Shown: piece after piece, positions 54,001-59,875 of the stretch
Layout of the letters: the number at the start of each line of letters is the position of its first letter
Numbering within the stretch: the first letter of the stretch is position 1
Assembly: GCF_011386835.1 (NCBI RefSeq)
Contig: NW_027052972.1
Span: forward strand, 19,001-83,000
DNA length: 64,000 nt
Direction: 5' to 3'
Source: Chrysemys picta bellii
Lineage: Eukaryota > Chordata > Testudines > Emydidae
The notes under the pieces: model-generated
What the model saw: only the letters and a program-made list of their open reading frames with translations
What the model was told of the DNA's origin: nothing
The model's database searches: none
Position numbers and translations under genes: made by a program

Positions 54001-57000
54001 AAAGAAGTTATTTTCCCTCTGAATATGGCACTCATGTGAGCACTGCTGGAATACTGTGTCCAGATCAGGTGTCCACAATGCAAGAAGGATAAATTAGAGA
54101 AGATTCAGAGAAGAGTCTCAAGAATTATCAAAGGATTGGAATATATCCCTTTAGTGATAGACTCAAGGAGCTCAATCTATTTAGCTTTACAAAGAGAAGG
54201 TTAAGGAGTGACTTGAGGACAGTCTATAACTACTCACATGGGGAATAAATTTTGATAATGGGTTCTTCACATTAGCAAACAAAGGTATAACAAGATTCAA
54301 TGGGGAAAAATGAAGCTAGGCTAATTCAGACTGGAAATAAGGCATACATTTTTAATGGTAATTTTAATTAACCATTGGAAGAATTTACCAAAGGTTGTGG
54401 TGGATTCTCTGTCACTAGCAATTTTAAAATCAAGATTGGATGTTTTTCTAAAAGATAGTCTCTGTTTGAACTAGAGTGTATTTCGGGGAAGTTCTATGTT
54501 ATGCAGGAGGTCAGACCGGATAATCACAATGGTCCCTTTTGGCCTTGGAATCTAAGTAACTAGGAATCTAATAATAGGATTACACAGGTGTATTATAGCA
54601 CCAAGTTGGGCTCATTGTAGCTAGCACCTGGTCTGAAATATAGCTATAGGTCTCTGGGGGGAGACAGGGTTGATGAAATTCCCACAGCTTCATAACTGCT
54701 AAAGAAAACTTATTAGAAGTGTGATCACTGATAAGTGTTCTTTAATGTCATATGTTTGTACAGGTGAAAAAGCACAAGAAGTTTCTTCTGGACATACTGA
54801 TCGGGGCCTTACATGACATTTTCAGTTCGGAAGTCATTGGCGAGAGCATGAAAGCACTGGCCAAAGTCCTGAAGGAGCTGAAAGAGAAGGACATAGGTTC
54901 TTCCTTCAAAGACTTCACCCAACAGATCCGGACTTACTTTGACGATGTATGTGAACAGATCTCTCCAACCCCAGTTCAACCGATCTTGATTAGACTCCAT
55001 TTACAATGCATGATGTGGACTCCCTGGGCATTGCTCATGTCAAAGTGAAGAGATTTTAGGCCCCAGGGAAGAGAGGTGTTTTACGGAGGAGGAGAACATT
55101 AGGAGGATGGGGATGACATCCCTGCTCCCACAGTCTCACCCTTCTATTCTTCCTTATTGCCACTGAGAACCTCAAAGAAACTCTGAATACTAGATTAGAT
55201 AGCTAGATAACCATGAAATGGGGGTTACAGAGTACAATAGAGAGTGCTGGGCCTGTTCTATACCATTTTTATGTGAGAGGGTTGGAATGATAATTCCGTT
55301 TTGCACAGAATTTAGAGATTTCAAATTTGGGTTTTGTTCCTCTTTGTGGGAACCCCTCTCCCCAAAGTTCACTCTTTGTGAAACAGAATTACTATTCTCA
55401 ACCTAGCTCTATTGGAAGCCTTGGCCCAGGGCAGTCTGCTCTCAGACTATCCCGGTGCTGGGAACCCAGGAAACTCTGGGAGCTAGAGGTGCCAGGGAGT
55501 TGCAAATTTGAGAGCCAGGACTCCCAGGGTCCCAGAAGCTGGGGGCCTGGAAGCCCACGATCCCAATCAGCCTGCTAGATTGGCTGCCACAGAGCTGGAT
55601 GGGTGCACTGGAAAGACACCAGGCAAGTTTCTAAGGACCCCTACCTGGCTTCCGGAGGAATTTCATCAAAACTGAACTGTCTCTAAAATACTTTGATGAA
55701 TCAGCAAATTCGAACAAAAAATTGGTTAATTACCGTTTTTCCGACTAGCTGTAGTTGGAATCACTCTACTTTAGCGTAGAAGAGATGGCTGTGGGAAGTG
55801 CATGATGTGATTGTCTCTTAGTTACTAACTTGCGGGGCTTTCTTGGCTGTAGGAGGATGATGCTCTTCGCTCAATGGCCTTTGTCCTATTTGGCATCCTG
55901 GCCCGGCTGACAAAGAGAAAATGGAAGACCTATTTCGCCGACCAGGTTAAAAGGAGCTGGGTCACACTTCTGCTGCACCTGCAAGACCCAAACCCTGAGA
56001 TTTCAATGGTAAGACCAACAGTGACTTATTTACTAAGCAAAAGGAATCTTCCTCCCAATGCCAGGGGAGCTCTGCTATTCCTGCCTGCTGTGGAGGCCCA
56101 AATTCTCCCCTCAGTTCATTGCCCTCCTGCTGAGTCAGTTCCAGCCAGGTTGGTCCATGGCTGCCTCACCAGAATCCAGGAGAGGTCATGGGTCTGACCC
56201 CGACAGGTCTCTGTTCCTGTCTGTCTCTGTACCCCAGACCCCTCCCTCCCCAGAACAGAGAGACCACAGCTATGCCTGGTGCAGCAGCTTTCATCGGTAT
56301 ATCTGTTCCCAAAAGACATTGATACTACCTCCAGGTTTCAGTTGAAGCTCTCCCGTCTATTAGTCATTCCTGCATGTTTTCTGCCAATTACATCCAGATG
56401 AATCCCTTTTTTTGATCCTGGAATAGATGAGCAGTCACGCAGATGAGTTCCCTTTGAATGAACATAGCACTCGGTAGGGAACAATTCAATGGTGTGACGC
56501 TCTTTTTCAGGAATGCAGAGCTACGTTTCACCTCTGCTTACCGTTTTTGGGACTCAAGAGACTCCAAAGTGCAATCAGTGAGCACCTTGGTGGCACAGCC
56601 GAGCTGAAGCCTGAAGAGCTCCAGGTGGACATTTGCAGACACCTTGTGAGTGAGCTGTTGAACTGTCTGAGATTATTGACTGGAGTGGTGGTGTAGAGGT
56701 GGGGGGGGGGATGTGTGATGGATAATGTAAATAACTATAAGAGTGGGATATATGACTGAGGGTGATGGGAAATGTAAATCTGCCACAGATTCCCATTGTT
56801 CCCACTTCTACCCAGCCACCTGTTCTCTATCTTATTTACCTGTGGTTCGTAAAAGCATGTGCTGGCAGTCAAAGGGCACTTCTAGCCAGAGAGAGCTCAT
56901 GTATCCCTGATTTCCTCTAGGTCAAAGAGAATGCAGAGCTGCTGGAGAAATTGTACCAAACCACCATCACGTACTTCTATAGCAGCTGGGAAGAGATCCG

Positions 57001-59117
57001 GGCAGTTGCAGCCAATTTAGCTGGTGAGAGATGATGCCCAGTGTCCCTTTTGGTATTTCCATTGAGGGAGACAGAAACAATCCCACTGTGCAGCGCTGAG
57101 CTGCCATTAATCTCTCTGTGCCTCAGCTTCCCATCCATAGATGGAGATGTTAATATCCCTACCTCTCCAGTGTGGTGGATTAGTTGCTATCAAGTGCTTC
57201 GGGATCATTGCAGGGAAAGCACGGTGCAGTCATTTAGTAGTAGAGGCAGGGACATTGTCACGTAGGGCATGGTTACACTTTGAGCTGGGTGTATAATTCC
57301 CAGCTTGATGAGACGTACCCGCACTAGTCCTGCGTGCTAAAAATAGAGAGTAGTTGCGATGGCAGGAGCAGCAGGAGGTTTAACCACCCCAAGAATGAGC
57401 GCATCCAAACCCCAAAGTCTATTCTCAAGGTGGCTAGCTCCTCCCACTGCTCGTGCTGCCTTAGCTACATTCTAATGTTAGCATGCTATCGCTGTCAGAG
57501 CCAGTGTGGGCCCGTCCCATTGAACTGGGAGTGATACCCCTAGATCAAAGTGCAGACCTACCCACAGTGTGGTTCAGTGCTCCTCACTGCTACTTCATCA
57601 TTGGGAGGCATGCAGCCCACCTCCCCATAGCACCTGCTGTTTCAGGTTCCTGGCCACACGACCTTGTCAAGGAAGCATTAGGTTCCTCCTCTTTGGCCCT
57701 GTGCCCTCTTCACCCTAGCACACCCATGTGAGACAGGCAGGCATTGTGGCCTACGTCTCACCTATCAGTTACCTTGTGAGATCCCTGCTTAGAACTCACT
57801 TATTCCTGGCCCCAGTCCTTTGCTCAGACCACTAGACCAAGACACTATCTTAGTATGTCTCCAATAACTGACAGCAGTGGCAAGAGGAACACAGACTGTT
57901 TCAAACAAATGGGTTTTATGGAAACATTCTTTTTAAAAAATGTCTCTCATTCTCTTCAGTGTGAACTCTAAACTGCTCTAGCATCCTCTTGCCCACAGCT
58001 CACCCTTAGGCCCACAGTAGGAGATGCCAAAGACCTGTCTAGGGGCTGCTAATATCACTTTGCACTCAACAAGGGAAGGTTTTATTATTATTGTTGTTAT
58101 TTATTTTACATTGTGTATTTAGGCATCATCCTGGAACACACAGACAGGCAGCGTATGAAATGGCTGGACCTGGAATATCTGCTGATGTGTAAGTAATAAA
58201 TACAGCTGAAGTCCTGTTCATTAGTGAGTTCTAAAGGAATTTAGCTGGCAAGCAGCAGTAACCAATACCACTGGTGCAAAGTGCATCAGCCACACAGCAA
58301 AGGACAAATTCACTCTTGCCCAGTAGAAAGTCCACTTTAATTTTCCCTGAAGGAGGAAGCTGCAGAAGGTGTGATATGAGTCAGTACATCTCCTGGTTGT
58401 CCTGGCAATGCCGCCTCCACAGCCAGTGCTATCCACTCTTTGGGCTTTATTGGCTTTCTGTGGACTCCTCAGGTGAGAAGAAGTTGTCGCCACTTTCTGC
58501 TACCTCAAATTTCCCACCAGCAATTTTTCTTCCAGTAGGTGCCCTGTATCATGTATAAACCAGCTTGGACCTGGCTTCTGTTAAATTCCAGGTTTATTTG
58601 AGCTCAGGCAGTGTCTCCTGAATGGAGATGGAAAATAAACTTAAAAGTGGAAGCTATTGAAACAATGGGCCTTCTTCCATTTACAGCAGAGTGGATGACT
58701 TTCTGGTAGAGTCAGGGTCTCCCCCAGTTGGGAGCATGGAAGGGACCCAGTGGAGGAACCTAAAGCTTTGTTTGTATTGGAGAGCTGCTGTACTGTGGTA
58801 TTCAGAGGTAATAAGTCTCCAGCTATTTCAGGCAGAGGTGACTATATGAAAAGTGGGGTATATTCATCTCTCATGTATTTTCCATCCCATTAGAACGACT
58901 GAGCCCAGTCTCATATTTTTCCATGTGATCATTCTGCTCAGGTAGTTCAAGGTTCTGTGATCACACTTAGCTGTGATTTGACAGTCTGTTCACTAACGTG
59001 TTGTCCTCTGTAATTTCAGCTCTCCAGGTCCTACAGAAAGACCCAAGTCCCACTGTCCAGCTGGTGGCAACTGAGATCATAAGTGACATCTGTTCTGGCC
59101 GAGTGATTGGGGAATGA
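11485..59117 (+). CDS. MROH2B: Maestro HEAT-like repeat protein, MROH2 type (41 exons)
   Basis: Forty-one exons with GT-AG borders and matching phases give about 1,620 codons ending at TGA 59115-59117. MROH2A/2B are about 1,600-1,700 residues, so nearly the whole protein is here; only the first coding exon is missing. The product is an all-helical HEAT-repeat scaffold; repeats can be read in [16 protein letters not shown] and [14 protein letters not shown]. Biochemical role is poorly known; mouse MROH2B is reported as a sperm PKA-interacting protein. The exon at 46434-46625 carries a frameshift, so the copy may be partly disabled or may skip it by an internal acceptor. 2A versus 2B is not settled by eye. 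An endogenous virus starts about 34 bp after the stop. Confidence 0.85.
11935..12170 (-). repeat. MIR-like CORE-SINE fragment
   Basis: Contains CCCCATTTATGGATG and TTAAGTTACTTGCTCAACACC, the inverse of the MIR core. Confidence 0.5.
12297..12367. repeat. Short foldback
   Basis: Arms 12297-12319 and 12345-12367 are complementary at 22 of 23 positions. The loop contains a second perfect palindrome, AGTTCAGTTC and GAACTGAACT around one base. Confidence 0.7.
12960..13110 (+). repeat. MIR-like CORE-SINE fragment
   Basis: Reads GTGTGGCCTCGTGGATAGG then a CTCAGGAGACATGGATTC block and TTGGGCTAGTCATTTCA, the layout of an old MIR-type SINE. Confidence 0.5.
13185..13307 (+). CDS. MROH2B: MROH2-like exon 2
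   Basis: Forty-one codons, phase 0 to 0: [16 protein letters not shown] through NHMRETQ. Acceptor TTTTGTCCGCAG, donor GTAAGT. Confidence 0.88.
14131..14185 (+). repeat. (TC)n-(TTG)n microsatellite forming a splice tract
   Basis: A 32-bp TC run followed by TGTT and GTT repeats ends in TTAG, directly abutting the next exon. The microsatellite itself is the pyrimidine tract of that acceptor. Confidence 0.9.
14187..14349 (+). CDS. MROH2B: MROH2-like exon 3
   Basis: Starts [18 protein letters not shown] and ends at NLSSAY plus one base before GTATGG. Contains [13 protein letters not shown], one of the best conserved blocks of the family. Confidence 0.9.
14905..15003 (+). CDS. MROH2B: MROH2-like exon 4
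   Basis: Acceptor TTTTTCTGCAG; reads [15 protein letters not shown] then [15 protein letters not shown] with one base left over before GTAAGA. Confidence 0.9.
15004..16288. other. Intron, nothing recognised
   Basis: AT-rich unique-looking sequence. I see no exon, no repeat family I can name and no RNA gene. Confidence 0.4.
16289..16440 (+). CDS. MROH2B: MROH2-like exon 5
   Basis: [16 protein letters not shown] through NWLQCEDLE; phase 1 in, 0 out, donor GTGAGA. Confidence 0.9.
16981..17124 (+). CDS. MROH2B: MROH2-like exon 6
   Basis: Forty-eight codons, [17 protein letters not shown] through DVFHVTK. Acceptor TCTATGCAG, donor GTGAGG. Confidence 0.9.
17598..17700 (+). repeat. Interspersed repeat (GTTGTAGCCATGTTGGTCCC)
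   Basis: Carries GCTGTTGTAGCCATGTTGG and GGTGGGTGAGATAA, a repeat common across reptiles and birds. Fragment only. Confidence 0.5.
18045..19800 (+). mobile_element. CR1 LINE 3' part, split by an LTR
   Basis: Blocks 18045-18635 and 19446-19800 are successive pieces of one CR1 reverse-transcriptase C-terminus and 3' tail; the tail ends near GGTCAGACTAGATGATGG. The interruption is the element at 18636-19445. Confidence 0.75.
18636..19445. mobile_element. Solitary LTR inside CR1, 5-bp TSD
   Basis: An 810-bp insert flanked by GGGTG on both sides (18631-18635, 19446-19450), ending in TGTGACA and starting CGTGATGGGG (a TG-type end with one change). Short open frames within are not supported as genes. 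Confidence 0.65.
19873..19965 (+). CDS. MROH2B: MROH2-like exon 7
   Basis: Thirty-one codons, [16 protein letters not shown] through CSALHNQ, phase 0 to 0. Acceptor CTCTGTTGCAG, donor GTGAGG. Confidence 0.9.
20430..20499 (+). CDS. MROH2B: MROH2-like exon 8
   Basis: [16 protein letters not shown] then LDCVVLL plus one base. Acceptor TTCTTCCCACAG, donor GTAAGG. Confidence 0.88.
20612..20725 (+). CDS. MROH2B: MROH2-like exon 9
   Basis: [16 protein letters not shown] through LLSAIVGAD; phase 1 in and 1 out, donor GTAAGT. A typical HEAT helix pair. Confidence 0.9.
20802..21113. mobile_element. hAT-type miniature element with exact 8-bp TSD
   Basis: Ends CAGGGCCGGCTTTAGG and CCTAAAGCCGGCCCTG are perfect 16-bp inverted repeats, and ATCCAGAG is duplicated exactly at 20794-20801 and 21114-21121. 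Same family as 1252-1678. The interior is GC-rich, with self-complementary TCTTCGG/CCGAAG blocks. Confidence 0.9.
21766..21839 (+). CDS. MROH2B: MROH2-like exon 10
   Basis: [16 protein letters not shown] then TLSDQNAK; phase 1 in, 0 out. Acceptor CTTATCTTTCAG, donor GTAAGA. Confidence 0.9.
22103..22225 (+). CDS. MROH2B: MROH2-like exon 11
   Basis: Forty-one codons, [16 protein letters not shown] through FSVSTSKL, donor GTAAGG. The following intron (22226-23301) shows no exon or repeat I can name. Confidence 0.9.
23302..23385 (+). CDS. MROH2B: MROH2-like exon 12
   Basis: Twenty-eight codons, [16 protein letters not shown] then DTSVSGMTQ. Acceptor TTCTCACCCAG, donor GTAAGT. Compared with family members, about a dozen residues may be absent before it; a tiny unseen exon is possible. 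Confidence 0.85.
24005..24149 (+). CDS. MROH2B: MROH2-like exon 13
   Basis: [17 protein letters not shown] through ACLDYSGP plus one base. The donor is GTTTAT, weaker than its neighbours, but phase fits the next exon. Confidence 0.87.
24255..24515 (+). repeat. MIR-like CORE-SINE
   Basis: Contains GTGACCTTGGGGAAATCACTTG, TCAGCTTCCCCACTTGTGAAATG and a GAGGTGCTGTGAGG tail, the classic MIR order, in an intron. Confidence 0.7.
24619..24659 (+). CDS. MROH2B: MROH2-like exon 14
   Basis: Forty-one bases: [13 protein letters not shown] after a TTCTTTCCCTAG acceptor; donor GTGAGT. Confidence 0.88.
24983..25124 (+). CDS. MROH2B: MROH2-like exon 15
   Basis: [17 protein letters not shown] through PLLQYVE plus one base. 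Acceptor TCTCTCTCATTGACAG, donor GTAAAG. Confidence 0.9.
25717..26022. mobile_element. hAT-type miniature element, copy 1
   Basis: About 306 bp ending in GACCCCTG, flanked by GTGTAGGC (25709-25716) and GTGTAGGT (26023-26030), 7 of 8 matching. Nearly the same sequence recurs at 39311-39613. Confidence 0.8.
26752..26804 (+). CDS. MROH2B: MROH2-like exon 16
   Basis: [17 protein letters not shown], phase 1 in and 0 out; acceptor CCTGCTTTATAG, donor GTACAA. Confidence 0.87.
26805..28000. other. Intron, low-complexity and unassigned sequence
   Basis: Has a long poly(T) run near 26989-27011 and otherwise AT-rich sequence with no exon or repeat that I can identify. Confidence 0.4.
28010..29130 (+). 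mobile_element. ERV-type LTR region, copy A
   Basis: From about 28494 the blocks TTATGTAACCATTTG, AATTAAACTC and ATAAATGTATCTAAGTG followed by a GGGGCTGGACATTCTGGGG region match, in inverted orientation, the element at 46672-47778. Borders approximate. A CAAA repeat lies at 28233-28258. Confidence 0.55.
29360..29467 (+). CDS. MROH2B: MROH2-like exon 17
   Basis: Thirty-six codons, [17 protein letters not shown] through SPSKEK. Acceptor TTTTACACGCAG, donor GTTTGT. Confidence 0.88.
29834..29953 (+). CDS. MROH2B: MROH2-like exon 18
   Basis: Forty codons, [16 protein letters not shown] through EAPERE; conserved FLYxALG block. Acceptor TTCTTTCAG, donor GTGAGG. Confidence 0.9.
30209..30331 (+). 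CDS. MROH2B: MROH2-like exon 19
   Basis: [17 protein letters not shown] through GFISHLK, phase 0 to 0; acceptor GGGTCACAG, donor GTAAAG. Confidence 0.9.
30453..30663. repeat. Near-perfect 69-bp-arm hairpin
   Basis: Arms 30453-30521 and 30595-30663 are complementary at 68 of 69 positions (one A/C difference); the 73-bp loop pairs further through CCATGCA and TGCATGG. It lies in an MROH intron just before a CR1 fragment. Confidence 0.9.
30667..31537 (+). mobile_element. CR1 LINE 3' end
   Basis: Reads as the C-terminal reverse-transcriptase region ([45 protein letters not shown]) followed by a 3' tail ending CCAACCCTGATATTCTATG. Mostly open frame, so fairly young. 5' truncated. Confidence 0.9.
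31630..31930 (+). repeat. MIR-like CORE-SINE fragment
   Basis: Includes GCAGGAGACTAGGCCTCTGGG, GCAGCCTTAGGCAAGACATTTAGC and a tail resembling other MIR copies here. Confidence 0.5.
32034..32186 (+). CDS. MROH2B: MROH2-like exon 20
   Basis: Fifty-one codons, [17 protein letters not shown] through YYRASCQ. Acceptor GATTGTCTAG, donor GTAAGA. Confidence 0.9.
32992..33018 (+). CDS. MROH2B: MROH2-like exon 21 (27-nt microexon)
   Basis: Nine codons, VLGITVTNK, between TTCGTTTTTCAG and GTAAAT, phase 0 to 0. It could be skipped without changing frame. Confidence 0.8.
33342..33464 (+). CDS. MROH2B: MROH2-like exon 22
   Basis: [17 protein letters not shown] through ELLGYML, 41 codons, donor GTGAGT. 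Confidence 0.9.
33878..33957 (+). CDS. MROH2B: MROH2-like exon 23
   Basis: [17 protein letters not shown] then ILAIEHL and two bases of a serine codon; donor GTAGGC. Confidence 0.9.
34442..34577 (+). CDS. MROH2B: MROH2-like exon 24
   Basis: [16 protein letters not shown] through DALHIQ; the KLKP block is strongly conserved in MROH2 proteins. Acceptor TTCTTCTGCCAG, donor GTACGT. Confidence 0.9.
34746..34841 (+). CDS. MROH2B: MROH2-like exon 25
   Basis: Thirty-two codons, [17 protein letters not shown] through FQEMFD. Acceptor TCTGGTTTCAG, donor GTGAGT. The next intron shows nothing recognisable up to 35648. Confidence 0.9.
35649..35753 (+). CDS. MROH2B: MROH2-like exon 26
   Basis: [18 protein letters not shown] through ETVNST, 35 codons; SEKEWERE is a family hallmark. 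Confidence 0.92.
36117..36294 (+). mobile_element. tRNA-derived SINE with CR1 tail (Cry/tortoise Pol III SINE type)
   Basis: The head has Pol III A-box-like TAGCTCAGTGG (36125-36135) and B-box-like GTGAGTTCAATTCT (36167-36180). The tail, from TAGTCCTGCTTTGAGC to CTGATATTCTATG, matches the CR1 tail at about 31465-31535 in this window. This pairing is the known mark of cryptodiran turtle SINEs. Confidence 0.85.
36300..37150. other. Probable LTR-retroelement-derived sequence
   Basis: AT-rich, no coding frame, layout resembling other LTR-type inserts in this gene. I cannot set borders or a family. Confidence 0.3.
37360..38325 (-). mobile_element. CR1/L3-like LINE 3' part
   Basis: The minus strand encodes [36 protein letters not shown] and [17 protein letters not shown], the C-terminal CR1 reverse-transcriptase region, followed leftwards by the tail with GGGTGCCAGATGCTTCAGAGGG. 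Two other fragments of this subfamily are at 44575-44800 and 47880-48290. Confidence 0.8.
38511..38541. repeat. (GC)n(AC)n microsatellite
   Basis: A GCGCGC run joined to an ACACAC run. A separate AG microsatellite lies at 39009-39038. The surrounding 38330-40180 looks LTR-derived but has no usable borders. Confidence 0.85.
39311..39613. mobile_element. hAT-type miniature element, copy 2
   Basis: About 303 bp, ends CAGGGGTAGGGAACCT and AGGTTGCCGACCCCTG, flanked by GGCTAGGC (39303-39310) and GGCTAGAC (39614-39621). Close relative of 25717-26022. Confidence 0.85.
40209..40332 (+). CDS. MROH2B: MROH2-like exon 27
   Basis: [19 protein letters not shown] through CLLCIQ plus one base; GLIAPYSCD is conserved in MROH2. 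Donor GTGAGG. Confidence 0.9.
40575..40850. mobile_element. Miniature inverted-repeat element (AGGGCTTCTCTACA)
   Basis: Starts AGGGCTTCTCTACAC and ends GTAGATAAGCCCT, imperfect inverted ends; no coding sequence. Duplication at the borders not clear. Confidence 0.6.
41085..41206. mobile_element. Miniature inverted-repeat element (GGGTGACCA)
   Basis: Inverted ends GGGTGACCA and TGGTCACC, with the 11-bp sequence ATTTCCAATTA repeated at 41074-41084 and 41207-41217. A relative lies at about 50604-50706. Confidence 0.75.
41770..41879 (+). CDS. MROH2B: MROH2-like exon 28
   Basis: [16 protein letters not shown] through ASSKMAR; phase 1 in, 0 out. Acceptor TTCTCCACTCCAG, donor GTAACT. Confidence 0.88.
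42552..42704 (+). CDS. MROH2B: MROH2-like exon 29
   Basis: Fifty-one codons, [16 protein letters not shown] through DAMLDK. Acceptor TTTGTTCCCAG, donor GTAAAA. Confidence 0.9.
42705..43874. other. Intron with a partial MITE-like repeat
   Basis: Around 43060-43215 there is sequence ending GCTGTGTAGACGTACCCT next to a T run, like other turtle miniature elements. Nothing else recognised. Confidence 0.4.
43875..44029 (+). CDS. MROH2B: MROH2-like exon 30
   Basis: [17 protein letters not shown] through EPLPID plus two bases of a serine codon; donor GTATAT. Confidence 0.9.
44575..44800 (-). mobile_element. CR1-like LINE 3' tail fragment
   Basis: CCATACTGGATCAGACC then GTCCATCTAGCCCAGTAT and CAGAGGGAATGAACAGAACAGG: 3' end of the same subfamily as 37360-38325. 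Confidence 0.75.
44812..45458. mobile_element. Solitary LTR, 4-bp TSD
   Basis: Starts TGTGGCAAATTG and ends CTATATCACA, flanked on both sides by CCAG. Size 647 bp, no coding sequence. Confidence 0.65.
45823..45985 (+). CDS. MROH2B: MROH2-like exon 31
   Basis: [18 protein letters not shown] through DWAAAEPLS; one leading base completes serine, phase 0 out before GTAAGT. Confidence 0.9.
46255..46375 (-). repeat. MIR-like CORE-SINE fragment
   Basis: GTGGGAAACTGAGCCACGAG and CAGTCATTCAAGTTACTGGC, inverse MIR core with the usual order. Confidence 0.5.
46434..46625 (+). pseudogene. MROH2B: MROH2-like exon 32, frameshifted
   Basis: The exon opens in the expected phase 0 ([24 protein letters not shown]), but after about 46505 the family-like protein ([16 protein letters not shown] then PLPRISS) continues in a different frame and ends in phase 2 before GTAATT. 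The exon is 192 nt, while the phases of its neighbours need 2 modulo 3, which fits a 2-nt loss near GAGTTTTCC. Read straight through, the opening frame ends in TGA within the exon. A strong acceptor-like sequence at 46506-46524 (TTTTCCTGTTCTCCTGCAG) would start an exon at 46525 that is in frame with both neighbours. Confidence 0.8.
46672..47778 (-). mobile_element. ERV-type LTR, copy B
   Basis: In minus orientation starts TGTTGTGAG and ends GTGTCACA. Its TACATGTAACCATTTTTTG, AATATATCTAAGTGCTG and AATAAACTGG blocks match copy A at 28010-29130. No internal genes. Confidence 0.6.
47880..48290 (+). mobile_element. CR1-like LINE 3' end
   Basis: Contains CAACCTGTGGAACTCATTGCC, GGTCCATCAATGGCTATTAGG and GGATGGACCATTGGACTGAC, the 3' end of the subfamily seen inverted at 37360-38325. 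Confidence 0.75.
48781..50590 (-). mobile_element. Ty3/gypsy retrotransposon relic (gag and protease)
   Basis: On the minus strand, from right to left: a SCAN-like gag segment (49443-49790; [21 protein letters not shown]), a zinc-knuckle stretch (48996-49277; [14 protein letters not shown]) and an aspartic-protease segment (48781-49026; [36 protein letters not shown]). The active-site triplet reads D-T-A rather than D-T/S-G. Several frames are broken and no reverse transcriptase is seen. Two miniature elements are nested in or next to it. Confidence 0.7.
49944..50231. mobile_element. hAT-type miniature element with exact TSD
   Basis: Starts CAGCAGTTCTCAATC and ends GGTTGAGAACCCCTG; TTCTACAC is duplicated exactly at 49936-49943 and 50232-50239. 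Inserted in the gypsy relic. Confidence 0.88.
50604..50706. mobile_element. Miniature inverted-repeat element (GCGTGACCAGA)
   Basis: CGTGACCAGACAGCAAGTGTG at one end and ACATCTGGTCACCC at the other; relative of 41085-41206. Confidence 0.65.
51288..51425 (+). CDS. MROH2B: MROH2-like exon 33
   Basis: Acceptor CTCTCTTTCCCCAG, then [15 protein letters not shown] through HHEGVCLLV and two bases before GTAAGA. Phases 2 in and 2 out fit the exons on either side. It corresponds to the family segment with F/H-x-EGV-LLAR. Confidence 0.82.
51634..51745 (+). CDS. MROH2B: MROH2-like exon 34
   Basis: [16 protein letters not shown] through TSTAFLAQ; acceptor TTTGTCTTCCAG, donor GTAAGA. Confidence 0.9.
52235..52375 (-). 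repeat. MIR-like CORE-SINE fragment
   Basis: TTTTACAGGCAGGGAGCTGA and GCTAAGTGACTTGCCCAAGG then a GAACCTGGGTCTCC block: inverse MIR. Confidence 0.7.
52430..53285 (+). mobile_element. Probable LTR-derived insert
   Basis: GC-rich block with a TGGCAGGACCTGG motif, no supported gene, and an AATAAAG signal at about 53266. Borders not found. Confidence 0.35.
53447..53593 (+). CDS. MROH2B: MROH2-like exon 35
   Basis: Forty-nine codons, [17 protein letters not shown] through [17 protein letters not shown] is a clear HEAT helix. Donor GTAAGA. Confidence 0.93.
53725..54570 (+). mobile_element. CR1 LINE 3' end
   Basis: Resembles 18045-19800: ACAATGTGCACTTTAATATG at the start, a degenerate reverse-transcriptase C-terminus, and a tail with GGAGGTCAGACCGGATAATC. 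Many stops. Confidence 0.75.
54764..54946 (+). CDS. MROH2B: MROH2-like exon 36
   Basis: Sixty-one codons, [17 protein letters not shown] through [23 protein letters not shown] is highly conserved. Donor GTATGT. Confidence 0.93.
54947..55852. other. Intron, nothing recognised
   Basis: No exon, no repeat family that I can name and no RNA gene seen. The long spacers 57024-58122 and 58189-59019 likewise hold only unassigned intron sequence, with a possible MITE-like piece at about 57250-57540. Confidence 0.4.
55853..56008 (+). CDS. MROH2B: MROH2-like exon 37
   Basis: Fifty-two codons, [17 protein letters not shown] through DPNPEISM. Acceptor TTCTTGGCTGTAG, donor GTAAGA. Confidence 0.93.
56511..56645 (+). 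CDS. MROH2B: MROH2-like exon 38
   Basis: Forty-five codons, [16 protein letters not shown] through VDICRHL. Acceptor CTCTTTTTCAG, donor GTGAGT. Confidence 0.92.
56921..57023 (+). CDS. MROH2B: MROH2-like exon 39
   Basis: [19 protein letters not shown] through AANLA plus one base; donor GTGAGA. Confidence 0.92.
58123..58188 (+). CDS. MROH2B: MROH2-like exon 40
   Basis: [19 protein letters not shown] then LM plus one base, GTAAGT donor. The upstream glycine codon is split across the intron. Confidence 0.92.
59020..59117 (+). CDS. MROH2B: MROH2-like last exon
   Basis: [18 protein letters not shown] through SGRVIGE, then TGA at 59115-59117. No AATAAA lies in the 33 bases before the viral sequence starts. 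Confidence 0.93.
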
Positions 59118-59237
59118 AGCGGCACGGAGAAAAATAGAAGAAGGCACTCCAGTAGTATAAGGGCCCTACTGTCAATCAAACGTTAACCCACCCCTTGCCC
59201 ACCCGTCACCAGAAGCCCCACACCCATGGGGTATTAC

Positions 59238-59875
59238 TTCTGGGGTCAAGGCGGACACATAACCAGAAGCAAGATGTGTCATGTGGCCCCTCTAAGAACT
59301 CCTCCCACTACCCTCTACCAATCAGGAGGGGTTTCAGCCACTGGGGACCACCCCGAGAGGAGATTTGACAAACTGGGGGGAATTCCAGGGCGGGGTGACC
59401 TGTCTGGAAATGGTTCATGTGACTCCTCTAAGAACTCCTCCCACCGTCCTCTACCAATCAGGATGGGTTTCGCCCTGATAGGAAAGCCCCGAGAGAAGAT
59501 TTGACCAATCAAGGGGAGTTCCGGGGCCGGGTGACCTGTCTGGAAGTGGTTTGTGTGATCCCTCTAAGAACTCCTGCCACCGCCCTCTACCAATCAGGAG
59601 GGGTTTCAGCCGCTGGGGACCACCCCAAGAGATCTGACCAACTGGGGGGAATTCTGGGGTGGGGTGACCCATCCGGAAGTGGTTCGTGTGACCCCTCTAA
59701 GAACTCCTCCCACCACCCTTTACCAATTGCGATGGGTTTTGGCTGCAGAGGACCGCCCCAAGAGGAGATTTGGCCAAAACAGGCCAGGTTCTTGGATGGG
59801 GTGAACCACCCAGAAGAGGGTCATGTGACCCCTCTAAGGACTCCTCCCAACGCCCTCTGCCAATCAGAGTGCAGA
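59238..59875. promoter_or_regulatory. Tandem repeats, about 136 bp, with CCAAT boxes
   Basis: The marker TCTAAG recurs at 59291, 59427, 59563, 59696 and 59833 (spacings 136, 136, 133, 137). Units carry a CCAATCA box (59318, 59454, 59590, 59860; CCAATT at 59723; an extra one at 59505), GC boxes such as GGGCGGGG (59388-59395) and GGAAGT ETS-like sites (59542, 59675). The array ends about 95 bp before the first viral ATG, so an enhancer/promoter role is a reasonable inference. It has no coding logic. Confidence 0.7.

Noticed and set aside
59238..59875. CRISPR-like array
   Set aside because: Units are contiguous tandem copies without separate spacers, in vertebrate DNA.
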